Assembly: GCA_022701275.1 (NCBI GenBank)
Contig: CP031740.1
Coordinates: forward strand, 3,979,001-4,043,000
Source: Microcoleus vaginatus PCC 9802
GTDB lineage: Bacteria; Cyanobacteriota; Cyanobacteriia; Cyanobacteriales; Microcoleaceae
Length of the DNA: 64,000 nt
Direction of reading: 5' to 3'
Shown: one piece after another, positions 25,496-34,412 of the stretch
Numbering within the stretch: the stretch's first letter is position 1
Layout of the letters: every line of letters begins with the position of its first letter
Program-made: the position numbers and the translations under genes
The notes under the pieces: generated by a model
Database searches by the model: none
Seen by the model: only the letters and a program-made list of their open reading frames with translations
Told to the model about the DNA's origin: nothing

Positions 25496-27406
25496 TCACA
25501 AAACAGTCCCTATTTCCTTCAAATAAACCCGTGTGAACGGTTCATCATCTCCCAGAGTATACTGTTCGATCAACCCTTGGCGGCGAAGAGAAATACTATT
25601 TCCTTCTCTCACCACAACAGTATCGTGATCAGTGCTTTCTCTGATCAACATCATCTCCGTTTCTCCCGGATTGTCCAGCACCACCATATTGCTCCCCCCA
25701 TAAAACATTCCCTCAGCTTCCAAAATATTTGCGGGATATTCAGCAATTAACAAATCGAGCTTGGGATTCCGCAGCAAACTTTGCACGTTAAGATTGTAAT
25801 TCTTATGCAAAACTTTTTCAGAACGGTTAACAAAAAGTCCCCCGCGGCAAACAGCACCGATCGTCCAATCGGGATGCTGCAAAAGAATGTGGTCGATTGT
25901 TTCTTGCAGATCGTGCACCGAAATTCGGTTGAAAGTAATAATCGGAATTCGGGCGGATTTTCCAGAGTCAAAGAAAGTTTCGATAATATGCGACGGCACA
26001 TCAACCCCTTCTCCGACAGCCGGGTTAAGGTGCATAAAAATTCCCGGCGCGGCATTGATTTCGAGAATCCCAAAATTGCCGGTTTTCCAAGATTTGGCGA
26101 GAGTTTCTGTGATCACATCAACCCCCAAACAAGTTAACCGAAAATGTAGGGCTATATCTTGAGCTAAAACAATGTTATCCGGGTGAATAGTGTGGGTAGC
26201 ATCGATGCTGACGCCGCCTGCGGAAAGATTGGCGACTTTGCGTAGATACACAATGCGATCGCGCTCTAGGACACTATCCAATGACAGCCCTTGTTCTGCC
26301 AGATACATTTCCATCGCTTCGTCGGACTGAATTTTGCTCAGGGCCGAAGTTGGCGTATCCAAACGTTCTGGTTTGCGGTTTTCACGGCGGATCAATTCGC
26401 GAACTGTTGAGTCGCCGTCCCCTGTTACCCAAGCGGGTCGGCGTTCAGTGGCAGAAACAAATTTGCCGTCAACGCACAACAGCCTAAAATCAGATCCTTT
26501 GATGCTGTTTTCCACAATTACTCGCACCGATTCTGTTTCGGGAATTGCCTTAACAGATCTTTTAAAAGCGGCCTGCAATTCCTCAGCATCTCGGATATCT
26601 GCTGTGACGCCAATTCCTTTATGACCGACTACTGGTTTGACAGCAACTGGATAGCCAATGTCTCTAGCAACTGTCAGAGCTCCGTTTTCTGTGGAGACGA
26701 TATCGCCTTTGGGAACAGGAAATCCTAATGTAGCGAGAAAAGCTTTACAATCGTCTTTGCGCGTGGTAAAATCTGAGTCTAAATGGCTGTCAGAATCAAA
26801 CGTAGTTGCAGAGCCGCGCACGAGTTTTTTGCCGTAACCGTATTGCATCAATCCTTCATCCCACAAATAAAATACGGGAATGCCTTTTTGAGATGCCGCT
26901 CGCATTAACGAATAAACTGTCGGGCCTCCGTAAACTGACTGCCGGAACATATTTTGCAGCGCCCCGATTTGTGCTTCCAAGGGAAAGTCTTGATTTTGAT
27001 TGATGGCTTCAAACCAATCCCAAACGGCGTAAACTACGGATCTGGCGGTGCGGGCGTGAAGTGCTTCTATGCTAATTCTGTTAAACTGAGAAAACGCCTG
27101 GATGTTCCAGTTGTGGAAGTGCAAACCCATGTCGAGTTTGGCTACTTCTGAGGCGGTACGGCCGAAGAGTTGGGCGTGGTTCGAGAAAGTTTCGTGCAGG
27201 AGTTGCGGGTAGCGATGGCCAATAATTTCCTGGTAATGTGCGATCGGCAAAGGTTCGCTCGCGCCCGTCAACGCTAAATCGAAAACTAAAGCTGCTGTGT
27301 CTAAATAAGGGTTTGGCCCCATATAGTGTTTGAAGTTGAACACATCAAAAACATCTGTTTTTCGAGCATTGACGCGGGCTGTTTCGGTGCTTTTTTCTTG
27401 CAGCAT
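25496..27406 (-). CDS. cphA2: Cyanophycin synthetase 2 (CphA2)
   Basis: A 636-residue ligase of cyanophycin (multi-L-arginyl-poly-aspartate) metabolism. The amino domain (1-215) and an ATP-grasp domain are complete, with KPVVGHKGIGV (257-267), RLLCVDGKFVSATERRPA (308-325) and EINAAPG (449-455). CphA1 enzymes are near 870-900 residues and have a C-terminal Mur-ligase domain with a GTNGKTT P-loop. Here that point reads RIPIITFNRISVHDLQET (486-503), the P-loop is gone, and the domain is cut to about 150 residues. This is the known CphA2 pattern, an enzyme reported to join beta-aspartyl-arginine dipeptides. A strong AAGGAGG site lies 7 bases before the ATG. It is divergent from cphB. Confidence 0.88.
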   Translation of the reverse strand: MLQEKSTETARVNARKTDVFDVFNFKHYMGPNPYLDTAALVFDLALTGASEPLPIAHYQEIIGHRYPQLLHETFSNHAQLFGRTASEVAKLDMGLHFHNWNIQAFSQFNRISIEALHARTARSVVYAVWDWFEAINQNQDFPLEAQIGALQNMFRQSVYGGPTVYSLMRAASQKGIPVFYLWDEGLMQYGYGKKLVRGSATTFDSDSHLDSDFTTRKDDCKAFLATLGFPVPKGDIVSTENGALTVARDIGYPVAVKPVVGHKGIGVTADIRDAEELQAAFKRSVKAIPETESVRVIVENSIKGSDFRLLCVDGKFVSATERRPAWVTGDGDSTVRELIRRENRKPERLDTPTSALSKIQSDEAMEMYLAEQGLSLDSVLERDRIVYLRKVANLSAGGVSIDATHTIHPDNIVLAQDIALHFRLTCLGVDVITETLAKSWKTGNFGILEINAAPGIFMHLNPAVGEGVDVPSHIIETFFDSGKSARIPIITFNRISVHDLQETIDHILLQHPDWTIGAVCRGGLFVNRSEKVLHKNYNLNVQSLLRNPKLDLLIAEYPANILEAEGMFYGGSNMVVLDNPGETEMMLIRESTDHDTVVVREGNSISLRRQGLIEQYTLGDDEPFTRVYLKEIGTVL

Positions 27407-27600
27407 TTTATAACCTCCTTTGAGCTAATTTTTAAAGTTAACTTTATAGTCGGTGCGTGGGATACTACCTGCGGGCATAGATATTATTGCACTGCTCAGT
27501 TGAGACAAATACTCCGGCCAATTCTGCCTTCGGCATTCCGGAAGAGGAGGAGAGTAAAAAAATATTTCTTCTTCCTTCAATATCTGACTAAAGGTTCATG

Positions 27601-27650
27601 ACTAAGCACTAATAACTAAGCACTAATAACTAAGCACTAATAACTAAGGA
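27601..27650. repeat. Tandem repeat, 14-base unit (actaagcactaata) x 3.5
   Basis: Three perfect units, each two similar heptamers, are followed by a partial unit. The array lies in the spacer upstream of cphA2. Confidence 0.8.
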
Positions 27651-27754
27651 CTACTTTCTTCCCGCTTTAAAATAAAATCTATAACTTTAGAGAGGTACAG
27701 GGCCCAGTTATAATTGTTTATGACAGTGAAAGAAAATGTAAGAGGCAGCAAATT

Positions 27755-27952
27755 ATGAAAATCGCACAAACTGCTCTCAGGGACAAAGTTCACCACTTAG
27801 CCGAGGAAGCCTTTCACCGGAAGCTAATTTCTGGCTACGGCGACGGTCAAAACAGCAACGAATATCAGATTGTCTGGAACGGCAAACCCAGACACCTGCC
27901 TTTAGAGCGGGCGAGTACCATATTGAGCAATTTGATCGAGCGATCGCACTAA
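27755..27952 (+). CDS. Small hypothetical protein between cphA2 and cphB
   Basis: A 65-residue basic protein, MKIAQTALRDKVHHLAEEAF to STILSNLIERSH, with no signal peptide or membrane helix. A weak purine stretch (agaggcagc) lies before the ATG. The composition and a clean start suggest a real cyanobacterial small gene, but I do not recognise the family. It lies in the cphA2-cphB divergent region, so a link with cyanophycin is possible but unproven. Confidence 0.55.
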   Translation: MKIAQTALRDKVHHLAEEAFHRKLISGYGDGQNSNEYQIVWNGKPRHLPLERASTILSNLIERSH

Positions 27953-28492
27953 CGGGCGATCGGACTAATTGAGGACTGACGCTCATCAATCTGATTTCTA
28001 CGAGCAATCAGAGGAGGATTAGCGAAGAATCTGGTCAGAAACCGGATTGATCGCCCCCCGCGCGTCAGCCTGGTAATTTAAGCTCATTTTTTGACCCCTC
28101 CTATCTCCTGTTAGGGGGGGTAAGTTTTTTGTGTCGATCATCGAGGATGAGTTAAATAGATAGTCCTAGACGCAGAAACCGGTTCTTTTTACCAGTCGCG
28201 GACGCAAAAGCTCTGTCAAAAACCGGGGTTTCGGAGTTAAGTTTATCCGTTAAAACGTAGAATTTTCGTTCATATTCCCGGTTTCTTTAGTCTAGTGCCT
28301 CCAAGACTGTTTACAAAACCATCGTTACAGCCCGGGGCAAGAGTAAAAAACAACCAGAACGCTTGAGCTGTGTGCCTGCTGGAGGGGTAGAAGTCTGAGA
28401 TGTTTTTGGTATCTATATATACCTTTGGGCAGTTCTCGGAAAAAGGAATTTTGTGTTTTAGTGAAACTTAATAAATTAAAAGTGGAGATAAT
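27953..28492. other. Spacer upstream of cphB
   Basis: It carries several copies of a short aaaccggtttct-type motif (about 28170, 28215, 28280), a run of G at 28110, and the NtcA-like box at 28409. No gene is seen. Confidence 0.5.
28409..28422 (+). promoter_or_regulatory. NtcA-like box (GTA-N8-TAC) upstream of cphB
   Basis: The sequence gtatctatatatac matches GTAN8TAC exactly, and it lies 71 bases before the cphB start. NtcA is the cyanobacterial nitrogen regulator and is known to act on cyanophycin genes in other species. I see no good TAN3T at the expected spacing, and six fixed bases arise by chance several times in 64 kb. Confidence 0.45.
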
Positions 28493-29338
28493 ATGGCGGG
28501 CCAGGAAACTCAGGGAAAGTTGCTAATAATTGGTGGCGCGGAAGACAAAGAGGGGGACTGCAAAATTCTGCGGGAATTCTTGCGGTGCGCCGGAGGGACT
28601 AAAGCGCACATTGTTGTCATGACTGCTGCGACAAGCCTACCGGGAGAAGTAGGAGATAATTACATCCGAGTGTTTGAGCGACTCGGCGCTGAAGATGTGC
28701 GAGTGGTTGACACCCAGACACCCGAAGATGCCAAAAATCCAGATTATTTAGAAGCGATCGAACAAGCGACTGGCATATTCTTTACCGGCGGAGATCAAGC
28801 GCGGATTATTAGCTGCTTGAAAGACACCAAACTCGACGCAGCTATGCACAAACGCTACTCTGAAGGGATTATCATTGGCGGCACCAGTGCCGGCGCGGCG
28901 ATGATGCCAGACATGATGATTATTGAAGGAGACTCGGAGACAAATCCCCGCGTTGATGTGGTAGCAATGGGTCCGGGAATGGGTTTCCTTCCGAATGTTG
29001 TCATCGACCAGCATTTCGCCCAACGAGGTCGTCTGGGACGCTTAGTTACCGCACTCTTGCTGCAACCTGCTGTGTTGGGATTTGGTATTGACGAAAATAC
29101 AGCTATTTTAGTCAGCGGCGACGAGTTGGAAGTCATTGGCGAAAACGCTGTAACTGTCATCGACGAGTCGGAAAAACTCCACGACAATATAGATGGACGG
29201 TTGAAGGATGAGGGTTTGGCGATTTGCGGGGCCAAGTTGCACATCCTCCCCCACGGATATCGGTTTAACTTGAAAACTCGCCAGCCGGTGTATGATAGCG
29301 CAGCAACAACAGCAGATAGACAAAGGCAGCTCGCCTAA
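28493..29338 (+). CDS. cphB: Cyanophycinase
   Basis: A 281-residue serine peptidase (family S51) that cuts cyanophycin into beta-aspartyl-arginine dipeptides in the cytoplasm. Marks: LLIIGGAEDKEGDC, the GGDQARI loop, the nucleophile motif GGTSAGAAMMP (Ser about 133), DQHFAQRGRLGRL, and GFGIDENTAILV. Length is normal. A GGAG site precedes the ATG. The gene runs divergent from cphA2, with a small gene between. It is followed by a strong bidirectional hairpin at 29446-29481. Confidence 0.96.
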   Translation: MAGQETQGKLLIIGGAEDKEGDCKILREFLRCAGGTKAHIVVMTAATSLPGEVGDNYIRVFERLGAEDVRVVDTQTPEDAKNPDYLEAIEQATGIFFTGGDQARIISCLKDTKLDAAMHKRYSEGIIIGGTSAGAAMMPDMMIIEGDSETNPRVDVVAMGPGMGFLPNVVIDQHFAQRGRLGRLVTALLLQPAVLGFGIDENTAILVSGDELEVIGENAVTVIDESEKLHDNIDGRLKDEGLAICGAKLHILPHGYRFNLKTRQPVYDSAATTADRQRQLA

Positions 29339-29371
29339 TTTACTTGCAACTGGCAAACATCTCAAAAGTAT

Positions 29372-29396
29372 GTAGGGTGTGGAGTACACACCTTAC
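29372..29396. repeat. GTAGGGTG...CACCTTAC hairpin repeat
   Basis: Gtagggtgt and acaccttac are near-inverted arms in a 25-base block. Relatives occur at 12316-12330, 40686-40710, 45604-45628 and 62739-62801, all in spacers. Confidence 0.65.
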
Positions 29397-29445
29397 CGCT
29401 GCAACGAAGTAGGATGGTTAAAAACCCAGTTTCTGCGTCCCGAAC

Positions 29446-29481
29446 CAATAAAAGAAGAGATAAAATTCTCTTCTTTTATTG
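29446..29481. terminator. Bidirectional terminator between cphB and the next gene
   Basis: Perfect 15-base arms (caataaaagaagaga / tctcttcttttattg) enclose a 6-base loop. It lies between two converging genes and has T-rich sequence on the far side in the plus direction. Confidence 0.75.
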
Positions 29482-29498
29482 CTGCGGTTTCGGATTTT

Positions 29499-29747
29499 TT
29501 AAGCACTTTTCTGTTGGCCAAAAATCGACTGCTGCCCTTCTTCAGTCGATATTAAATTCCACCCTTGAACTCTCAGCTTCTGATATGTTGCCCATCCCTT
29601 AGAACCGCCCGGTTCCCGGTAATCGGATACAGCAAACTGCGGAAAAGCTGTATAAGGCCGCCACCCTTGACGGGCTTCAGTGCGCAAGTGCAATATCTTT
29701 TCTCCATTGCGTCCCAATCTGGGCAACCAACACATTTGTTTTAGCAT
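29499..29747 (-). CDS. Small hypothetical protein
   Basis: An 82-residue protein, MLKQMCWLPRLGRNGEKILH with a Trp- and Arg-rich middle (ARQGWRPYTAFPQF, SDYREPGGSKGWATYQ). A GGAG site lies 8 bases before the ATG at 29747, and a terminator hairpin follows 18 bases after the stop, which favours a real gene. The family is not recognised. An in-frame GTG three codons upstream is less well spaced. Confidence 0.55.
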   Translation of the reverse strand: MLKQMCWLPRLGRNGEKILHLRTEARQGWRPYTAFPQFAVSDYREPGGSKGWATYQKLRVQGWNLISTEEGQQSIFGQQKSA

Positions 29748-30587
29748 TTTTAACACTCCAGAGTTTTACAGTAACGGTAATTCGCCAACATCCCACATTA
29801 AACTTTTAGAGCCTTAGAGCCACTGCTCGGAATATCTAACGGGTAACAGGGACGAATGAGATTTTCACCAATTACCAATTACTGAGATAGCAGCAGTCGT
29901 TAAAGCTGATTTTGGTTCTACAAAGTTTGCCAGTCAAAAACTATAAAACAAGTGGTGCCAAGACATAAGCAAAAATAATCATTGCTATTCTCGGCTCAAA
30001 CTTGGCTTAAAGTCGCAGGAAAACCCAGTGGAATAAAGGATTCATTTTTCTGGTTTCCCTTGCCTTATAATTACAAGCTCATCCTCGCGGTTTCCGCCTA
30101 AAATGACATCTTTCTACGGTATTACCCCTGCCGGATAAAAAATGTTTGTTTAGTTACAAATGTTAAATATTAACCACGATTTATTTAGTTATCAAAAGTT
30201 AAATTACTTTTCATACAATACTTCGGACAGTTTTGGATAGCCAACCGTAGAATAAGGGTTTCAAGGCTCCAATGCCTGTTCGCTACCAACGGAAAATCTA
30301 GGGTTTCAGACTACGAAATCCAAACAGTCCGGACTATTGTTCATAAATAGCACTTAATAATTTTTAGTTACTTTAACTACATTTTTGATTAAAAGCAGGT
30401 TTCCGGGTGCCTAGGGCGCACCTTACTCAATCGCTAGGTTTCGCACTACTAAATCCTCCGGCTGCGCCCCCAAGTACCTTACAACTTAAGAGTGAGAGGT
30501 TTAACTCTTAAGAACGATGGCGACAGATTTGCAAAATGGTAAAAATCAATACTTATCACACTTATAAGTTCTGAAAACAAGGCATTC
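29748..30587. other. Gene-free AT-rich stretch
   Basis: About 840 bases without a credible frame. An imperfect inverted repeat (cggacagttttggat at 30224-30238 and atccaaacagtccg at 30319-30332) is the only structure noted. A cctagggcgcaccttac fragment at about 30410 belongs to the hairpin family seen at 29372. Confidence 0.45.
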
Positions 30588-32296
30588 ATGGCCGCTGCAA
30601 TTGAATTCAACCTCTTCGCTCCCAACAACAAAGCAGCTACACTGCTCGGCTCCTTTTCCCAATGGGCAGAAATTCCCTTAGAAAAAGATGACAATGGTTA
30701 TTTCCGCACTAACATTAAGTTAGAAGACGGTATTTATCAATACAAATTCCGAGTTCAATCGCAAAGTCCATGTTTTGAACCGGACGAATGGGTAGAAGTC
30801 AATGACCCCTAAGCGACTGAAATTGAGCGCACTACTAATACAAGTACAGTTCGCATCAAAGCAGGCGCGCGAATTATTGATACCTATGTTTGGCAGCACG
30901 ACGACAAAGAACTCCCAAATAATGAAGAATTAGTCGTTTACGAAATGCACGTTACTGATTTTTCCGGGCGGGATGGTTGCGAAAGTGGCCGTAAATTCCA
31001 GCAGGTGAGGGAGAAATTAGATTATCTGTGCGATTTGGGGATAAATGCGATCGCACTAATGCCAGTTAATGAATATCCGGGCGATTATAGCTGGGGCTAC
31101 AAAGTCCGCGATTTCTTTGCCGTAGAGTCCAGTTACGGCGCAACCGCAGATTTGAAGCAATTGATGGACGAGTGCCACTGACGGGGCATTCGGGTGATTC
31201 TGGACGGGATTTATAACCACTGCGATGAAGAATGTCCCTAATTGCTCATCGATCGCAATTATTGGTACTACCGCGACAAACACTATCCCGAAGATCCGGC
31301 TAACTACTGGGGCCCGGAGTTTAACTACGAAAACTTCGACCCAAAACTCGGCATTCGTCCCGCTTGGAAATTCATCGGCGATGTCGTTAATTTCTGGATT
31401 CAAGAATATCATATCGACGGCATTCGCTAGGATGCCGTGCGGCAGTTGGACAATCGAGATTTTCTACACGGGCTAACTCGTTAAGCGAAAAAAACCGCCG
31501 ACAAAAAGCCATTTTACAACATAGCAGAACACATTCCCGAACTTCCCGAACTCGTCGCTGCGGACGGGCCGATGGATGGCTGCTGGCACGAAAGTTTTCG
31601 CATTTTTGCCATAGAAAATCTCGCGGGGATACTTTCGATATCGAAAAGCTCAAGCAAGTTTTAGAACTCAAACAACAAGGCTATCAAAAGGTAACTAATG
31701 TTATCAATTATTTAGCCAGTCACGACCGATCCCACTTGCTGGCGGAAGAAAGCTTTCGGACTCTCGACCCAGAAGCGGCTTTTAAACCCGCTAAATTGGC
31801 AGCAGTTTTGTTAGTCACAGCAGTAGGAATACCGATGCTGTGGATGGGCGAAGAATTTGGACAATCCACTCGGCAAACTCCCAACCAGCCGAATAAACTG
31901 CAATGGTCTTTGTTGAAAAACCAGCCAAATCATGAGTTGTTGGAATACTACAAACACGTGATTCTCCTGCGGTAAAAAGTTCCGGCACTTTATACCGAAA
32001 ATATTGAATTTATCCACGAAAATCCGGAAACCAAAGTGCTGGCTTACTCGCGCTGGAGCGATGAGGGAACGCGAGCAGTAGTTGTCGCCAATTTTTCGGA
32101 TACTTATCTATCTGGTAACAGCATTCTTAAGTTTCCGGCTGCGGAAACTTGGCACGAGTGGATGTACAACAAAATCGTAGAAGTTGGGGAAGAAGGGTTT
32201 AAGTTTGATTTGCCGGAATGGTCAGCCCAAGTATTTGTTTTAGAGCAGGAGAATTATGTCTCCAGGCAGATGAGCGGCGGAGTTGTACAACAGTAA
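30588..32296 (+). pseudogene. Decayed copy of the GH13 branching-enzyme-like gene
   Basis: Translated in one frame it follows the intact protein at 38604-40256 almost end to end: AAAIEFNLFAPNNKAATLLG, YEMHVTDFSG, YPGDYSWGYK, VILDGIYNHC, NYWGPEFNYENFDPKLG, and, past a frameshift near 31625, LLVTAVGIPMLWMGEEFG. In-frame stops lie at 30810, 31179, 31239, 31428 and 31482, and one more at 31973. Most are single-base changes from sense codons in the intact copy (for example Tyr or Gly to stop). The catalytic Asp context is damaged (GIR-stop-DAVRQ). It is a dead paralogue that has kept its length. Confidence 0.93.
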
Positions 32297-32462
32297 ATTG
32301 TATTTAAGACGGGCGCACCAAACTCAACAAACCGGGTTTTTCTGCCTAGGTGGATGGCTGTAACGATACTTTTTTGTAAAAAAACTCGGTTCCTGCATCC
32401 AAGAGTGCGATCGTAATTCCTGGTATTGAGAATAACAATTACAGGGCGACTTGCCAACCGTG

Positions 32463-32507
32463 AATTAACACGTCAATTAACACGTCAATTAACACGTCAA
32501 TTAACAC
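32463..32507. repeat. Tandem repeat, 12-base unit (aattaacacgtc) x 3.75
   Basis: Three perfect units plus nine bases of a fourth end 24 bases before the BON gene start. They could affect its promoter or leader. Confidence 0.85.
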
Positions 32508-32531
32508 AAACTTTGTCGGAGGACAAACTCT

Positions 32532-32909
32532 ATGGGCTGGCTAAAAAGATTGTTTGGTTTAGAAAAACTTGAAAATCAAGAAACTGTTGAGGCTCCTGCT
32601 TACCAAGCACCTGTAGCTGAAGCTCAAGCTCAAGCTCAGTCTGGTGGGAGCGCTCAGACAATCCCGCCGGAACGCATGGGATTGAATGGAGAATACGATC
32701 AAAGCGGTTTAGCTAAACGGGTGGCTCAGGCTTTTGATGCAAATCCAGATGTTGCGGATATTGAGACTGTTTATGTGGCTCAACTTGGCACTACTGTGGT
32801 TCTCAAAGGTACAGTTCCCAGTCAGGAAATTGTCAACAAGTTGGTGACAATTGCTAAAGGCGTTAAGGGTGCAACTGGGGTGGAAACTAATGAAGTTACT
32901 GTCGGCTAA
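32532..32909 (+). CDS. BON-domain protein
   Basis: A 125-residue protein. Residues 1-50 are an amphipathic start (GWLKRLFGLEKLE) and an Ala/Gln linker. Residues about 58-125 form a BON domain (LAKRVAQAFDANPDVADIET, VVLKGTVPSQEIVNKL, VETNEVTV), a fold that binds phospholipid or peptidoglycan-linked partners. There is no signal peptide, so it is probably cytoplasmic or at the membrane face. A GGAGG site lies 9 bases before the ATG, and a long terminator follows. Confidence 0.85.
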   Translation: MGWLKRLFGLEKLENQETVEAPAYQAPVAEAQAQAQSGGSAQTIPPERMGLNGEYDQSGLAKRVAQAFDANPDVADIETVYVAQLGTTVVLKGTVPSQEIVNKLVTIAKGVKGATGVETNEVTVG

Positions 32910-32924
32910 CGCGACGGTTATTTC

Positions 32925-32990
32925 TAACAGTTAGCAGTTAGGAGTTAACAGTTAACTTAACTGCTAACTGTTAACTGCTAACAGTCTTTT
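32925..32990 (+). terminator. Terminator after the BON gene
   Basis: Perfect 16-base arms (taacagttagcagtta / taactgctaactgtta) are followed by ctttttt at 32986. The loop itself holds another gttaac palindrome made of the same heptamer stock. Confidence 0.75.
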
Positions 32991-33003
32991 TTATTTATCT
33001 ATC

Positions 33004-33438
33004 ATGGTGTCAATAAAAAATATGACAGGGGAAACCTTAGGACCTACTCGGGGGAAATTAGAACGGACTCTTTCGCAGGGAATTCAAGCTTTGTACCGTT
33101 CTCAACTCGGACACCCAACGAGTCAGGCGCTCTGCAATCTTTTGGATAACAAATTGATAATTGTTGTCGAAAATGGGCTTACTCAACCCGAAAAACTGCT
33201 GGCCCAGAATGGTCAGCAAGATTTGGCCTTGCAGGTGCGGACACAATTAGAATCACTTCTGGAATTGCCACTGAAAGAATTAATCCAAAAGGTTTTGGGC
33301 GTGGGAGTCATTGATTTGCTCCGCGATGCGACCTTGGAGACTGGCCGCACTGGAACGATCGCGATTTTGGCCTCTGCACCTCAAGTTCGTGATTCTAATT
33401 ATAAATCTAAAACTCAACCAAAAGCATTTGAGAGTTGA
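33004..33438 (+). CDS. DUF2294 family protein
   Basis: A 144-residue protein with DUF2294 features: TRGKLERTLSQGIQALYRSQ, LLDNKLIIVVENGLTQPEKL and LIQKVLGVGVIDLLRDA. The function is unknown; the family occurs across cyanobacteria and some firmicutes. The last 32 bases overlap the 3' end of the response regulator on the other strand, so the final residues (KTQPKAFES) may be recent read-through sequence. Confidence 0.82.
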   Translation: MVSIKNMTGETLGPTRGKLERTLSQGIQALYRSQLGHPTSQALCNLLDNKLIIVVENGLTQPEKLLAQNGQQDLALQVRTQLESLLELPLKELIQKVLGVGVIDLLRDATLETGRTGTIAILASAPQVRDSNYKSKTQPKAFES

Positions 33439-33865
33439 GGTGCTGGCGGATAATTCTTTCTAAATCTTTGATGTTAAAAGGTTTGGAAAGGTATTCCACG
33501 CAGCCGGCTTGGAGAATTCGAGCGCGGTCTTCTGGTTTTGCTAGTGCTGTGACAGCAACAATCGGAATATCTTTGAGCTCGGGGTTCTGTTGAATCCGTT
33601 TTACTACTTCCATACCGTCTATATCCGGCAAGCAAATGTCGAGTACGATTAGGTCGGGAGGTCGATCGACTGCTGCTGAAATAGCTGCATACCCGTCAAC
33701 GGCTCCCATGCACTCGCAGCCGAATAAATCGAGTATTTGTGCCAGCAGCTCTAAGTTGTCGTGATTGTCGTCTACAGCCAACACTAAGGGACGCTGGTCT
33801 AGCGCCTGTTGACCGCTATTTACAAACGAGGATTCCAATTTATTGTTCCAGTGAGGGTAGTTCAT
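33407..33865 (-). CDS. Single-domain response regulator (CheY-like)
   Basis: A 152-residue receiver domain with the acidic pair in LVLAVDDNHDNL, phospho-acceptor Asp in LIVLDICLPDIDG (about residue 77), the Thr in IVAVTALAKPED, and the Lys in YLSKPFNI. No output domain is present, so it must work by protein contact. The kinase partner is not adjacent. The stop overlaps the DUF2294 gene in convergent orientation. Confidence 0.92.
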   Translation of the reverse strand: MNYPHWNNKLESSFVNSGQQALDQRPLVLAVDDNHDNLELLAQILDLFGCECMGAVDGYAAISAAVDRPPDLIVLDICLPDIDGMEVVKRIQQNPELKDIPIVAVTALAKPEDRARILQAGCVEYLSKPFNIKDLERIIRQHLNSQMLLVEF

Positions 33866-34412
33866 AAATGCTGATCGAAATGATCAAAAAAGTTGCCCCC
33901 GAGGCATTCTTCAAGTGGCGCTGCGGCACTTGAGACAGATTGGCTCGTATTTGTAGCTTTCCGATGACCAGTTTTTGGTCTAATCCGATACCATATCGCT
34001 ACAAGCTGCGGGCAAAACGACCACAGTTGATAACCCCATAGCATCTGTTTAATTCTACCTCTCCTAGCGCCAATTACCAACTGAGGCGCTCTTGGTGCGT
34101 CAGCCTTGGTAAAAATACGCAATAAATACGAAAAATCTTACCAATAAAGCACCCTCGCTTAATAGCATTCAATAGTGGCGACAGCTTTTTAGGATATTAA
34201 CCAGATTAGACATGGGTTCCCATAGACGGATCTACCTAAAGGAAGATTCTAGCGGACACTTAAGTTTCCTAACTTCCATCTGCTGAGAGATACTTGATTA
34301 CTCTACTTTATACTTCAATGTTTTTAAGTAGTAATCATCACCATTTAAGCCAGTAAAAAAATTCAGTTTTTACATGAGCTTTATTTACCGGATATTAACC
34401 TAGGAGGTTTTA
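33866..34412. other. Spacer between response regulator and DUF2267 gene
   Basis: An 86-codon minus-strand frame (33862-34122) overlaps the regulator start by ATGA but looks random (Arg-, Trp-, Gln-rich, no family) and is not called. Before 34413 there is a strong AGGAGGT site at 34402-34408. Confidence 0.4.

Noticed and set aside
27600..27660. CRISPR-like array
   Set aside because: The units are 14 bases and contiguous, without spacers; it is a simple tandem repeat.
33862..34122. 86-codon minus-strand frame overlapping the response regulator start by ATGA
   Set aside because: Sequence looks random, with no conserved motif; the overlap is likely chance.
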